From assembly GCA_030680235.1 (NCBI GenBank), contig JAUXWQ010000064.1, positions 1 to 64,000 on the forward strand: DNA of 64,000 nt. Direction: 5' to 3'. This DNA comes from Coxiellaceae bacterium (lineage in GTDB: Bacteria > Pseudomonadota > Gammaproteobacteria > Coxiellales > Coxiellaceae). Shown piece after piece: positions 8,289 through 18,700 of the stretch; position 1 is the stretch's first letter, and every line of letters starts with the position of its first letter. A program made the translations under genes and the position numbers. The notes below the pieces were generated by a model. The model had not been told where the DNA came from, made no database searches, and saw nothing but the letters and a program-made list of their open reading frames with translations.

Positions 8289-8586
8289 ATTACACCTCGA
8301 TTCTATTGATCAACTTCCTTTTCAAAAGCGCCCATGTCCTGAAGATTATAGACAAAATTATGGATTTTGCTTTTTTATAGTAAAAATTATGTTGAAGCAT
8401 CTTTTAATATGCTCGTGATATGCTCGTGTAAATACCGCATAACAACACCAGAGGTACAAGATGAGCCAGCCAACGAAACTTTCTCGTTATTTACTTCCAA
8501 GATTTTTTTAAACCCGGCATTTTAACATAGTCAGAGAACAATAAATACACGCGTTATTTTTTGAAAATACTGATAATTTTAGAAAT
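8289..8586. other. Intergenic region with a 16-codon relic
   Basis: AT-rich spacer with no full gene. It holds a tandem 11-base repeat (atatgctcgtg twice, near 8407..8428). A short frame starts at ATG 8461 with a good ribosome site (AGAGG) and reads MSQPTKLSRYLLPRFF before TAA; it is probably the start of a gene whose remainder has been lost. Nothing else is seen. Confidence 0.3.
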
Positions 8587-8616
8587 TTGATTTTTTCAGT
8601 ATATTTTGTTTATAAT
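8587..8616 (+). promoter_or_regulatory. Sigma-70 promoter of a probable leaderless mRNA
   Basis: TTGATT (8587..8592) and a perfect TATAAT (8611..8616) are separated by 18 bases. The ATG of the downstream gene is at 8623, only seven bases after the -10, where transcription should begin, and no Shine-Dalgarno is present. The message would therefore start at or next to its AUG. Confidence 0.6.
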
Positions 8617-8622
8617 CCACCC

Positions 8623-9657
8623 ATGAAAAATATACCATTACAAATTTGTAACGAAAAAATTCATCCCGGCGAGTCTTTATCACTAGCGCTTCCGCTTCCA
8701 GAACTCTTTAGCTGTTCACCTGTATATATGCCGATTAAAGTAATTCATGGGAAGAAAGCGGGTCCTTGTTTACTATTAACTGCAGCGATGCATGGTGATG
8801 CGCTCAACGGCACTGAAATTATTAATCGAATTTTTCAAAATGATGCTTTAAAAAATTTAAATGGCACATTAATTGCCGCCCCTGTATTAAATGTTTATGG
8901 ATTTATGAATCGTTCACGTTATTTACCAGGTGGTATTAATTTGGATGCTTGTTTTCCTGGGTCAACTACTGGCACGCACGCAGCGCGTATGGCACATTTA
9001 TTTGTCACGGAAATTTTTAATAAGGCGGATATTTGTATTGATTTTCAAACTGGTTTTATTAATTACACCAACTTGCCTCAAGTGTTTGTTGATTTTAAGG
9101 ATTCCACGGCAAAAACATTAGCATCTGTTTTTAATGCGCCCGTTATTTCAAACTTAAATTATGAAAAAGGCATGTTACGAACAACTGCGCGCGACGCTAA
9201 AAAAACTTTTTTAATGTATGAAGCAGGCGAAGCTATGCGGTTTGATGAACATGCTATCCGAGCAGGGGTCTGTGGCGTGCTAAATATCCTGGAAAACCAA
9301 GCAATGATCACTGAAGATTTTAATAAAAAAACATCTCATTCAAAAAGCTTTTTTTCAGAAAAAAATTTATGGTTGCGCGCTGCTAAAAGCGGCATTAGCT
9401 ATACACAATATCAGTTAGGTCAGCATGTCCAAAAAGGTGAACCACTTTGTATTATCAAAGATCCTTTTGGTGGTGATGATGATTTGATTGTAACAAGCCC
9501 TGAGGAAGCAGTGATTGTTGGTAAAAATAATTTACCATTGGTACATGAAGGTGAAGCATTATTTCAACTGGCAGTTTTTCCCAAGATGCAACATGCGGCG
9601 ACACACTTGGAGTCATGGGAAGAGAAGCACACTGAATTAACGACAGAAAGCTTATGA
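8623..9657 (+). CDS. Succinylglutamate desuccinylase/aspartoacylase-family zinc hydrolase
   Basis: 344 residues of the M14-like AstE/AspA fold. The zinc motif is AAMHGDALNGTEI (H and E of HxxE), with a third ligand in THAARMAHL; NLDACFPG is also typical of the family. The C-terminal third is a small beta domain (QKGEPLCIIKDPFGG, TSPEEAVIVG). These enzymes hydrolyse N-acyl amino acids or related amides; the substrate is not predictable here. The start at 8623 is set by the promoter immediately upstream; a TTG at 8587 would lie in the -35. The stop overlaps the start of the MFS gene (ATGA), so hydrolase and transporter form a pair, perhaps uptake and cleavage of the same compound. Confidence 0.8.
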   Translation: MKNIPLQICNEKIHPGESLSLALPLPELFSCSPVYMPIKVIHGKKAGPCLLLTAAMHGDALNGTEIINRIFQNDALKNLNGTLIAAPVLNVYGFMNRSRYLPGGINLDACFPGSTTGTHAARMAHLFVTEIFNKADICIDFQTGFINYTNLPQVFVDFKDSTAKTLASVFNAPVISNLNYEKGMLRTTARDAKKTFLMYEAGEAMRFDEHAIRAGVCGVLNILENQAMITEDFNKKTSHSKSFFSEKNLWLRAAKSGISYTQYQLGQHVQKGEPLCIIKDPFGGDDDLIVTSPEEAVIVGKNNLPLVHEGEALFQLAVFPKMQHAATHLESWEEKHTELTTESL

Positions 9658-10955
9658 TTGTTTCAGCAGTAAAAAAACATGTTTTTTCTCTAGGATTTTT
9701 AATCTGGGGAATTGCAGCGCTATTTTTTTTATATGAGTTTTTCCTAAGGACATTTGTAGGAAGTCTAGCGCATGACATTATTCCGCAATTGCACTTAACC
9801 GCAACTTCCTTTGCATTGGTTGGTTCTGCATACTACTTGGCTTATGGCATCATGCAAATACCTGTCGGCATTCTTGTCGATAAGTTTGGTGTGAAATATG
9901 TCATGTTATTTGCCGTTTTAGTTTGCATTGGCGCAACGCTTTTATTTTCTCACGCAGATAGTTTTTATACAGCAGTTGCAAGTCGTTTTTTAATGGGATT
10001 TGGATCATCTTTTGCATTTGTTTGCTTGCTCGTTATTGCAGTAAGCTGGTTTCCCAGAAAATATTTTGGTTTGTTTTCAGGGTTTTCTCAATTTTTTGGC
10101 ACAATGGGGCCATTGTTAGCAGCGGGTCCTTTGGTTTCATTGATGACGCATTTGCATGTGACTTGGCGCCAAGCAATGAGCGATGTTGGACTTTCCGGCT
10201 TTATTTTGGCAGCATTAATTGTTCTATTTGTAAAAGATAAGCCGCGCGCTTCTGGCAATACCCTGATAGTCTTAGAACCTAAAAAGCCACTAAAAACTCA
10301 TTTATTGCGTTTAATGCGAAACAAGCAAGCCTGGTATGTGGCATTTTATTCAGGTACGTTATATGTTTCGATTGCTTTAATAGGTGCTATTTGGGGAACA
10401 GAATATTTAGAAGCCATGGGATATTCCCAAGCTTTTTCAGCAGACATGATTTCTTTTGCATGGTTAGGATATGCCTTAGGCTGTCCTTTTTTGGGTGCCG
10501 CGTCTGATTTGATGAAACGCAGAAAACCTATTTTATTAGCGTGTTCGATTCTAGGATTGATTTCAACGTGCGGCATTAATTATTTTTCATTGCTACATAC
10601 TCCTTGGGTTTATGCATTACTATTTTTTGTATTAGGCTTAGCTGCATCTGGGCAAAACGTTGGATTTGCAACCATGAGCGAGCATGTAGATGCGAACACG
10701 CGCGCAACAGGCCTTGGATTAAATAATGGCGTGATTACTTTATTTGGCGTATTCATTCCGTTAATTGTCAGTGCTTGCGTAAATTTTTCATCGCACGGTA
10801 ATTTGACACATTTGACCGCTAATAATTTTATTTTAGGATTCACTTGCATGCCAATTTTATATTTATGTGCCTTTTTTATTGGTTTAATCTTTATTAAAGA
10901 AACGTATTGCAAACCCCAAAAAGAATTTTTAAAATTGTCGAGCACCCACTCCTGA
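9654..10955 (+). CDS. MFS transporter, Pht-like
   Basis: 433 residues and about 12 hydrophobic segments. The first loop has QIPVGILVDKFGVK, the MFS motif between helices 2 and 3, and the N-terminus (FFLYEFFLRTFVGSLAHDI) resembles the Pht transporters by which Legionella imports amino acids and nucleosides in its vacuole. The middle loop (KDKPRASGNTLIVLEPKKP) splits the two six-helix halves. It overlaps the upstream hydrolase by four bases, so they are translationally coupled. Substrate unknown; an acylated amino acid is a reasonable guess from the partner. Confidence 0.8.
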   Translation: MIVSAVKKHVFSLGFLIWGIAALFFLYEFFLRTFVGSLAHDIIPQLHLTATSFALVGSAYYLAYGIMQIPVGILVDKFGVKYVMLFAVLVCIGATLLFSHADSFYTAVASRFLMGFGSSFAFVCLLVIAVSWFPRKYFGLFSGFSQFFGTMGPLLAAGPLVSLMTHLHVTWRQAMSDVGLSGFILAALIVLFVKDKPRASGNTLIVLEPKKPLKTHLLRLMRNKQAWYVAFYSGTLYVSIALIGAIWGTEYLEAMGYSQAFSADMISFAWLGYALGCPFLGAASDLMKRRKPILLACSILGLISTCGINYFSLLHTPWVYALLFFVLGLAASGQNVGFATMSEHVDANTRATGLGLNNGVITLFGVFIPLIVSACVNFSSHGNLTHLTANNFILGFTCMPILYLCAFFIGLIFIKETYCKPQKEFLKLSSTHS

Positions 10956-10967
10956 TTTTTCAGTACT

Positions 10968-11060
10968 CTGATGCGAGCACGAGTGTAACGAGTGTTTGCG
11001 GAAAATTGATCATGGCTATTGACTCTGAAAATCGCTTGCTACGCGCGCGGCTCGCATCAG
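10968..11060. repeat. REP-like palindromic repeat, copy A
   Basis: A 93-base element bounded by perfect 11-base inverted ends, CTGATGCGAGC (10968..10978) and GCTCGCATCAG (11050..11060), with a second nested pairing inside. Related elements occur at about 22207..22343 and 52949..53083. It lies just after the MFS stop in the convergent spacer and could end transcription. Confidence 0.7.
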
Positions 11061-11184
11061 AAAATGCTTGACGCCATTGATTGCTCAGTCCCATGTCTCA
11101 GACAGATAAAAACGATGATAATCAATAGATCACTATTATATCCTTGTTTATTTTTGCTCATGACCAGCTTAAAAATAACATTTT

Positions 11185-11685
11185 TTATTGCAGTAACAAT
11201 GCAACTGCTGCTAACACCACCATTAACAAATCTTCAACCAACGTGATAATCGATAACGGCACTTTTAACATTGTTCCTAGACAAGCACAGCTAAATTTTT
11301 CTTTTTTGAGTAAACTGTTAATCACGCCAAGACTTGAAAACCCCATGATAATAATCGTCAACCATTGTGTCGTTGCTGGCATCCAATTGCCAAGATATAA
11401 AACACCAAGGCCTAATTCTAAAAATGGATAAACAAAACCATAGGAATACACTTTTTTTGCGAATAAATCATACGTTGCATAACCCGTCGCAAAGCCTTTA
11501 ATATCTAATAATTTAAATGCAGAAAATACGAGGAAAAAACCTGCCATAAATTGATTCATCAACCCAGGCCAATTCATATTTCCGTTTTGAAAATTATTAA
11601 TCACGCTTACACCAAAAATATAGGCTGCGATTAAAAAAATTGGGTAGTAGGAAAGTATTCCAGTACTGCCTTGTTTGTTTTCCAT
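11185..11685 (-). CDS. MauE/DoxX-family membrane protein
   Basis: 166 residues with four or five membrane helices. The pattern FMAGFFLVFSAFKLLDIKGFA, YGFVYPFLELGLGVLYLGNW and the cysteine pair in KFSCACLGTMLKVPLS is that of MauE/DoxX-like proteins, which support disulfide or quinone chemistry in the membrane. The CxC replaces the usual single conserved Cys region. I chose ATG 11685 because AGGGAAGG lies seven bases upstream; the ATG at 11703 precedes that site. It follows the DUF1275 gene on the same strand with a spacer of about 80 bases. Confidence 0.7.
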   Translation of the reverse strand: MENKQGSTGILSYYPIFLIAAYIFGVSVINNFQNGNMNWPGLMNQFMAGFFLVFSAFKLLDIKGFATGYATYDLFAKKVYSYGFVYPFLELGLGVLYLGNWMPATTQWLTIIIMGFSSLGVINSLLKKEKFSCACLGTMLKVPLSIITLVEDLLMVVLAAVALLLQ

Positions 11686-11768
11686 TTGAGTGCCTTCCCT
11701 CATTTATTTTTTAAGTTATTTAAACAAGCTCTAAATACAATAAAATTGAATGAATGAAACATTCCAGA

Positions 11769-12434
11769 TTATTCACTATTTTTATTTAAAAACAACCAAC
11801 TCATCATAAAGATATAAAATAGAAACGACAGTGAAAGTGCCACAGCATAAAAGAAATGATAGGCCAGCGCACCCAATACCGCACCACAAGCAAATCCCAC
11901 AATTAAACTGACGTACAAATGCATTTTCCAAAACTCTATAGAATCTCCTTTTATCCAACGACTGATCAGAATACCTAAATCTGTAGTAGTTCCTGTCATA
12001 TGTGTTGTGCGAACCAATGCACTGCCATAATGCGTCGTCATTGCATTTTGCATACCCATCGTCAACGCCAATAAATAAGCACTTTGCTTATGCCCAAAAA
12101 TTAACAATAGCATCGCACAAAAAAGTGTCATAAATTGTAAAATCAAACTGCTTATATAACGACGATCAATCTTAAAGTGCTGACTTTTAATAACCAATCC
12201 ACTGATAATGCTGCCAGCGAGGAAACAAAAAACCAATACAATAAGATGCAGGAACAATACAAACTGTCCTTTTTCGATCGATTCACCTGCGATGGTTAAA
12301 TTACCAGTAACATATCCCACCGGGTTTCCCAAGATGCTAACTAAACAAATAGCATTAATATACCCACCGTTAAATGACATGATAAATGCGGTTGAATATG
12401 CCCAATACTTATTTTGATGAATGGTATTTTTCAA
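11769..12434 (-). CDS. DUF1275 (YoaK-like) membrane protein
   Basis: 221 residues and six predicted membrane segments. FNGGYINAICLVSILGNPVG with YVTGNLTIAGE and MGMQNAMTTHYGSALVRTTHMTGT are hallmark DUF1275 motifs. Function in the family is not established; some members are proposed permeases. The length is typical. The start ATG is preceded by AGGAAG. Confidence 0.85.
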   Translation of the reverse strand: MKNTIHQNKYWAYSTAFIMSFNGGYINAICLVSILGNPVGYVTGNLTIAGESIEKGQFVLFLHLIVLVFCFLAGSIISGLVIKSQHFKIDRRYISSLILQFMTLFCAMLLLIFGHKQSAYLLALTMGMQNAMTTHYGSALVRTTHMTGTTTDLGILISRWIKGDSIEFWKMHLYVSLIVGFACGAVLGALAYHFFYAVALSLSFLFYIFMMSWLFLNKNSE

Positions 12435-12791
12435 TGAAACTTCCTAAATATGTTCATATACTGTACAGATAGTTTGACTTTTACGTGACCATCATCGGAT
12501 AGTGAGCCACCCGCCTTTTCCAGAATCGCTTTTGCATGCGCTGTATAAATCGGCAGGATTGATGTCAGTGCCGTTCTCCTAAATATATTCATTCCAATTT
12601 ACACTTCGCCATTTATAATAGCACCTAATGATCATTTTTTATTGGCCACTATACAGCAACTATAACCAGGTTTTGCGCAAACATTCAAAGTTAACGTTTC
12701 TGGAAGCAATAGATGCGTGACACTGCGCAATGAATTCGCAGTAGCCGTAAAGATGTTTTATACTAAAAAGCATGATTAAGGACAAAAACAG
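12435..12791. other. Spacer before the NRPS, with a minus-strand relic
   Basis: No intact gene. Between about 12570 and 12425 the minus strand reads TALTSILPIYTAHAKAILEK then AGGSLSDDGHVKVKLSVQYM, protein-like and in one frame but without a start; probably the end of a lost gene. Near the NRPS a TATACT (12759..12764) could be a -10, with a poor -35 (TTCGCA, 12735). AAGGAC serves as ribosome site for ATG 12792. No Fur-type operator is visible. Confidence 0.3.
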
Positions 12792-15700
12792 ATGGATTCT
12801 GAAGTACTGGTTACCAATGAAATACAAGCCATTTATCCTGCAAATAGCCTACAACAAGGCTTTATATTTCATGCCGTCAGTCAATCACACGATGATGCTT
12901 ATATAGTTCAATCACTTTGTGATTACACCCATGCAATTGACGTCTCCGCATACCGACAAGCGTGGGATTTTGCCATTAAAACATACCCTACATTACGTCT
13001 TTGTTTTAATTGGGATGAGTCACCCATTCAAATTATTACAAAATATGGAAAGTTGCATTTTGCGTTACATGATATCTCAAATGAACCCGATAAAGAGGCT
13101 GCGATTTTAGCACTTCAACAACGTGATAGAACAAAAGGTTTTGAATTAAAAAACCCCTCTTTATTACGCTTACATCTTATTAAACAAAGCAATCATTATT
13201 ACACGCTACTTAAAACAGAACACCATAGTATCGCTGATGCATGGAGTGCTGCTGTGTTATTAAATCAAGTTCATCATTTTTATCAACAACTATTATCGGG
13301 CATTACACCAATAGTTACGCAAGATATCGCTTATTTACAAGCGCAAGCCTTCATTACAAAGCATCAAACTGAAGCACAAAATCATTGGCGAAAAATCATT
13401 CAAGATATTCCCATTGCAAATGATATAAATACCTTATTGACAACCCACACAAAACCAGAGGACTTAAATAATGTCAATGATGCCCGCGAAATAACACTTG
13501 AATTAGAATCTGCTCATTACGAACGCTTAAAAAAATTGGCGCACGACGAAGCAATAACAATGCATGGTCTTGTACAATTTGCATGGCACAAAATGCTTCA
13601 TACCTATACAGGAGATGCAGAGACTATCGTTGGAACGACGGTATCCGGCCGTACACTGCCCATCACAGACATTGAAAAAAGCGTCGGACTTTACATTAAT
13701 ACCCTGCCACTGGTCATACAGTGGGACAATACATTAACCGTCAAAGAACAATTACAGGCTATTCATCAAGCCATTATGGGCTTAAATAAATATAGTTTTG
13801 TTAATTTATCTAGCTTACAAAAGAATGGCAATAGACTTTTTAACAGCTTACTCTTATTTGAAAATCTTTCTTTTTCGCCAGAAAAATCGACAAGCACTAT
13901 AAGTTTGGAAGCAATCAATCGTCGCAGCATTCAAAAATTAAACTATCCTCTCGCATTAAGTTTTTATGTTAAAAAAAATACTTTGTGCATTAATTTTAAA
14001 TACGACGCTACTTATTTAAACAGTGCACGTGCAAATTTATTGTTAAAACAATTACTACTTATTTTGCAGCAAATACCTTGTCAATTACATGCGTCACATC
14101 ATAACTTAGATTTACTAACTTCGGATGAAAATCAAAAAATACTACACCTCTGGAATGCAACCAATGCAGATTACCCGAAGGATAAAACCTTGCAAGCCAT
14201 GTTTGAAATGCAGGTCTTACGGACACCTAATACTGTTGCGCTTGTATTTGAAGAACTACAATTAACCTACCATGAGCTGAATACGCAGGCAAATCAACTC
14301 GCACATTTTCTACATGAAGAAGGTCTTAATTCAGGCGAACTCGTTGCATTATGTTTAGACCGTTCGCTTGAGCTCATTATCGCTATCCTGGGTATATTAA
14401 AAGCAGGTTGTGCTTATGTGCCAATTGATCCAGAATATCCTGTAGCGCGCATCAGCTATGTATTAGAAAATACAGAAAGTCGTTTTTTGTTAACGCAAAC
14501 CCCACATGCAAAACACTTACATTCTATTATTCCCACTACTATAAATTGCATACTGTTGGATCAGCGACCTTATCATGAAGCGACTTCCGCACCGCTTGAA
14601 ATCTCCTGTGCGCCGACAGATTTAGCTTATGTAATCTACACTTCTGGCACTACAGGCAATCCAAAAGGTGTCGCCATTACGCATAGCGGTGCTGTTAATC
14701 GCATTCATTGGATGCAAAGCACTTATCCTCTCAATGAACACGATGCGGTATTACAAAAAACACCTTACAGTTTTGACGTTTCTGTCTGGGAACTATTATG
14801 GGCACATTGGACAGGCGCTAGAATTGTCATAGCGCGTCCTGATGGCCATAAAGATCCACAATACTTACAGGCATTAATAGAAAAGGAAAAAATTACCGTT
14901 CTTCATTTTGTGCCAAGTATGCTATCGGCGTTTACAGAAGCATTAGTGAGTTTCAAAATACGCGCACCCGATTCTTTACGCTTTATCTTTTGTAGCGGTG
15001 AAGCTTTGTTCGCAAATCAAGTTGCGGCATTTTATGAAGTCAGTGGCAATACGGTTGTTATTCATAACTTATATGGTCCTACCGAAGCATCTATTGATGT
15101 CACCTCATTTGCATGTGAACGCGGTATTGAAAAAGTTTACATTGGACGCCCCATTCAAAATACACGTGTTTATATTTTAACTGCACAGCAAAAGCCAGTA
15201 CCTGTCGGCGCAGTTGGAGAATTATATTTAGGTGGTGCAGGATTAGCACGCGACTATTGGCATCAACCTTCACTCACTGAAAAAGCGTTTATTCATAACC
15301 CTTTTGCAACGGAAGATGATCGTGCGCGCGGTTATACACGTTTATATAAAACAGGTGATCGCGCACGATTTCACGTCGATGGCAACATAGAATACCTAGG
15401 ACGCATAGACTCTCAAGTAAAAATTCGTGGCTTTCGAATTGAGCTAGGTGAAATTGAACAGATAATGCTCTCTTATTCTGGCATTCAACAAGCAGTGGCG
15501 CTCATCAAAGAACAAATAACACCTGATCATACCCATCGCTTTATTGCTGCTTATTACGTGGGAAATGTGACAGAAAAAATGTTACGAGATTACTTAGCGA
15601 AACATTTGCCTGATCACATGATACCCACTTCTTTGATGGCACTTTCCGCTTTTCCTATCACAGCTAATGGGAAATTAAATAGAAAGGTTTTGCCACTACC

Positions 15701-18700
15701 CACTTTTATGAATGATACAATTCATAGGAGCATCGAAGCGCGCAATGCCTCAGAAAAAATGTTATGTACTATTTGGAAAACAGTTTTAAAAGTGCCCCAT
15801 GTTAAAATAACAGATAATTTTTTTGATCTCGGTGGTGATTCTATTCGCAGTATTCGTTTAATTGCAAAAATGCAAGAAGTTGGATTTCACATCTCTGTCA
15901 ACGATCTTTTTAAATATAAAACGATTTTATCGTTGCTAGAAAATGGAAGTCATACTATTGTGTCAACTGAAATAAGCTATACTTCTTACTCATTAATTGA
16001 TGCAGCAACACGTGATTTTTTTATCTCAAACAACAACACTTCTATTGAAGATATTTATCCTGCAAGTCATCTTCAAATGGGCATGCTAATAGAATCACAG
16101 AAATTGGATTCTGAAGGTGCGTATCATGATGTATTTGCTTATACAATTAATCATCCCTTCAAAGAATCATTATTGTTAGCCTTATTTAACAACCTATGTA
16201 TCAAGCATCCTTTATTGCGAACTGCTTTTATAGAAAACCCAGAATATGGTTATCTCTGCATTCAACATGCTGACATTAATATTGCCGATCATTTTGGCGG
16301 CATTATTCAAGAAAATATTTCAGACTTTATTCAAAAAGAAAAAAACCGCGCACTCGTAAGCAATAAACCGGGTTTATTTTCCTTGTTTGTATCAAACCCC
16401 ACATCCGATAAATTTTTATTAGTTTTTTCATTTCATCATGCAATTACGGATGGGTGGAGTGTTGCTTCGTTACTATCAGAATTTGCTTCAGCTTATGCCG
16501 CCGAAAAGTTTGTTCTCACGCAAGAAGTTATTCCACCCTATCAACGCGTCATACAACAAGAACGTTTCGCGTTAACTTCTAATAATCATGAAACCTTTTG
16601 GCGAGATTATTTAAGCAATGCGCCCCTTCCCATTACTGATTTCGCATTGCATCCGAATGCTTTAGAAAATAAAGACATTGAAATGGGATGCACTTTAGAT
16701 AATGCCAAAATGACGCGCATAATATCAACTGCCAAACGATTAGGTGTATCACCAGATATTATTTTTCTTTCAGCATACTGCAAAACACTCTCACGCTTTT
16801 CCAATCAAAACGATGTCATCATTGGTTTAGTCATGAACAATCGATTGACGGAAGCAGGTGGTGATAAAGTATTTGGCTTGCATTTAAACACACTACCTTT
16901 ACGCATTCAACTCAGTGAAAATAGTGCGGTATTAACACGTTATTTAGCCAAACAAAAAGAAACTATAAATTCATTCAAGGCCTATCCTTACGGAAAAATT
17001 CGAACGGATATCAGCAAAGGAAGTGATATTTATACCTGCGCATTCAACTACATGCATTTTCATGTTACTGATAATGTAGTAACTGCTAATGCATTAAGTC
17101 CAACAGCCTTTTTTGAAAAAACTACCATTCCTTTTACTTTTCATGTATCGCGCCATCACGATCGCTTTAGAATCGCAATTAAGGTATTAAACGGCTTTAT
17201 TGATTCTCTCACTGCTACCGAGTTTTTAACCTATTTACAACACGATCTTCATGCCATCATTCATGATCTTGAATTTACGTGGATTTTAAAAGATGATCAA
17301 AAACGATTTCAAAATTGGCACAATAATAAAGTTATTTCTCAACCTATTCAGAAAATACAAAAAAATACTGAAAAAAAAGAACCGCGCAATGCTCTTGAAA
17401 AAACCTTATGCGATATATGGCAAAACATCTTAGCTGTCTCTAACGTTGGCATTGAAGATAATTTTTTTGAACTAGGTGGTGACTCTATTCGCAGCATTCG
17501 TTTGCTCGCAAAAATGCAAAGCGTAGGATTTTATGTATCAGTCAACGATATTTTTAAATATAAAACGATTGCAGCATTAATTGAAAACGTCACCCAAAAA
17601 AATACGCCAATAGAAACTGCTTATGTGCCATTCTCATTAATTGATGAACAAACACGCAACCTCTTGACATTAAACAACCCCACGATTGAAGACATTTATC
17701 CAGCAAGCTATCTTCAAATTGGCATGATTGTTGAATCACAGAAACCAGAATCAAATGGCGCTTATCATGATGTATTTGCTTACACAATTAATCATACTTT
17801 CAATGAAATATCACTATTAACACTTTTTAACAGTCTCTGCGCAAAACACGCTTTATTACGAACTGCTTTTGTTGAACATGCTGACTATGGCTATATTTGT
17901 GTGCAACATGCAGAGGTGATGATCGCTTCTCATTTTGGTGGCGTTATAAAAGAAAATATTTCTCGCTTTATTCAAACAGAAAAAAATCGTGCACTTGCGT
18001 TAAATAACCCTGGCTTGTTTACATTATTTGTATTAAATCCAACTAAAAATCAATTTGTATTGGTGTTTTCATTTCATCACGCCATTACAGATGGCTGGAG
18101 TGTTACTTCGTTAATATCAGAATTTACAGCGGTTTATGCAAATCAAAAGCCTATTCAGATAGAAAACATGCCACACTACCAAAATGTCATACAGCAAGAA
18201 CGTATTGCATTAACTTCGCATACACACGAAACATTTTGGCGTGACTATTTAGTTGATGCGCCACACCCTGCCCAGAATCTCGTATTTGACTCAACGGCAC
18301 TAACACATGAAGATTTTGAAATCAAATCAACAGTGGATTCAACAAACGCGATTATACTATTGGTGGCGGCAAAACAATGGGGAATATCTCCTGATATTAT
18401 TTTCATTTCTGCCTATTTTAAAACACTTTCACGATTCATGAATAAAAATGATGTCATCATTGGCTTGGTAATGAATAACCGCCTAGAGGAAATGGGTGGC
18501 GATAAAGTATTTGGTTTGCATTTAAATACACTGCCATTACGTGCCACAATTACAGCACATTCAGAAGCGCTCGCCAATTATGTATCAGAACAAAAAACAC
18601 GTATCAACGCATACAAAGCGTATCCTTATGGAAAAATTCGTGCAGATATCACCCAAGGAAGCGACATCTACACCTGCGCATTCAACTATATGCATTTTCA

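Noticed and set aside
12435-12791. Fur box before the NRPS, expected if it makes a siderophore
   Set aside because: No GATAATGATAATCATTATC-like sequence found by eye; a siderophore role therefore stays unsupported.
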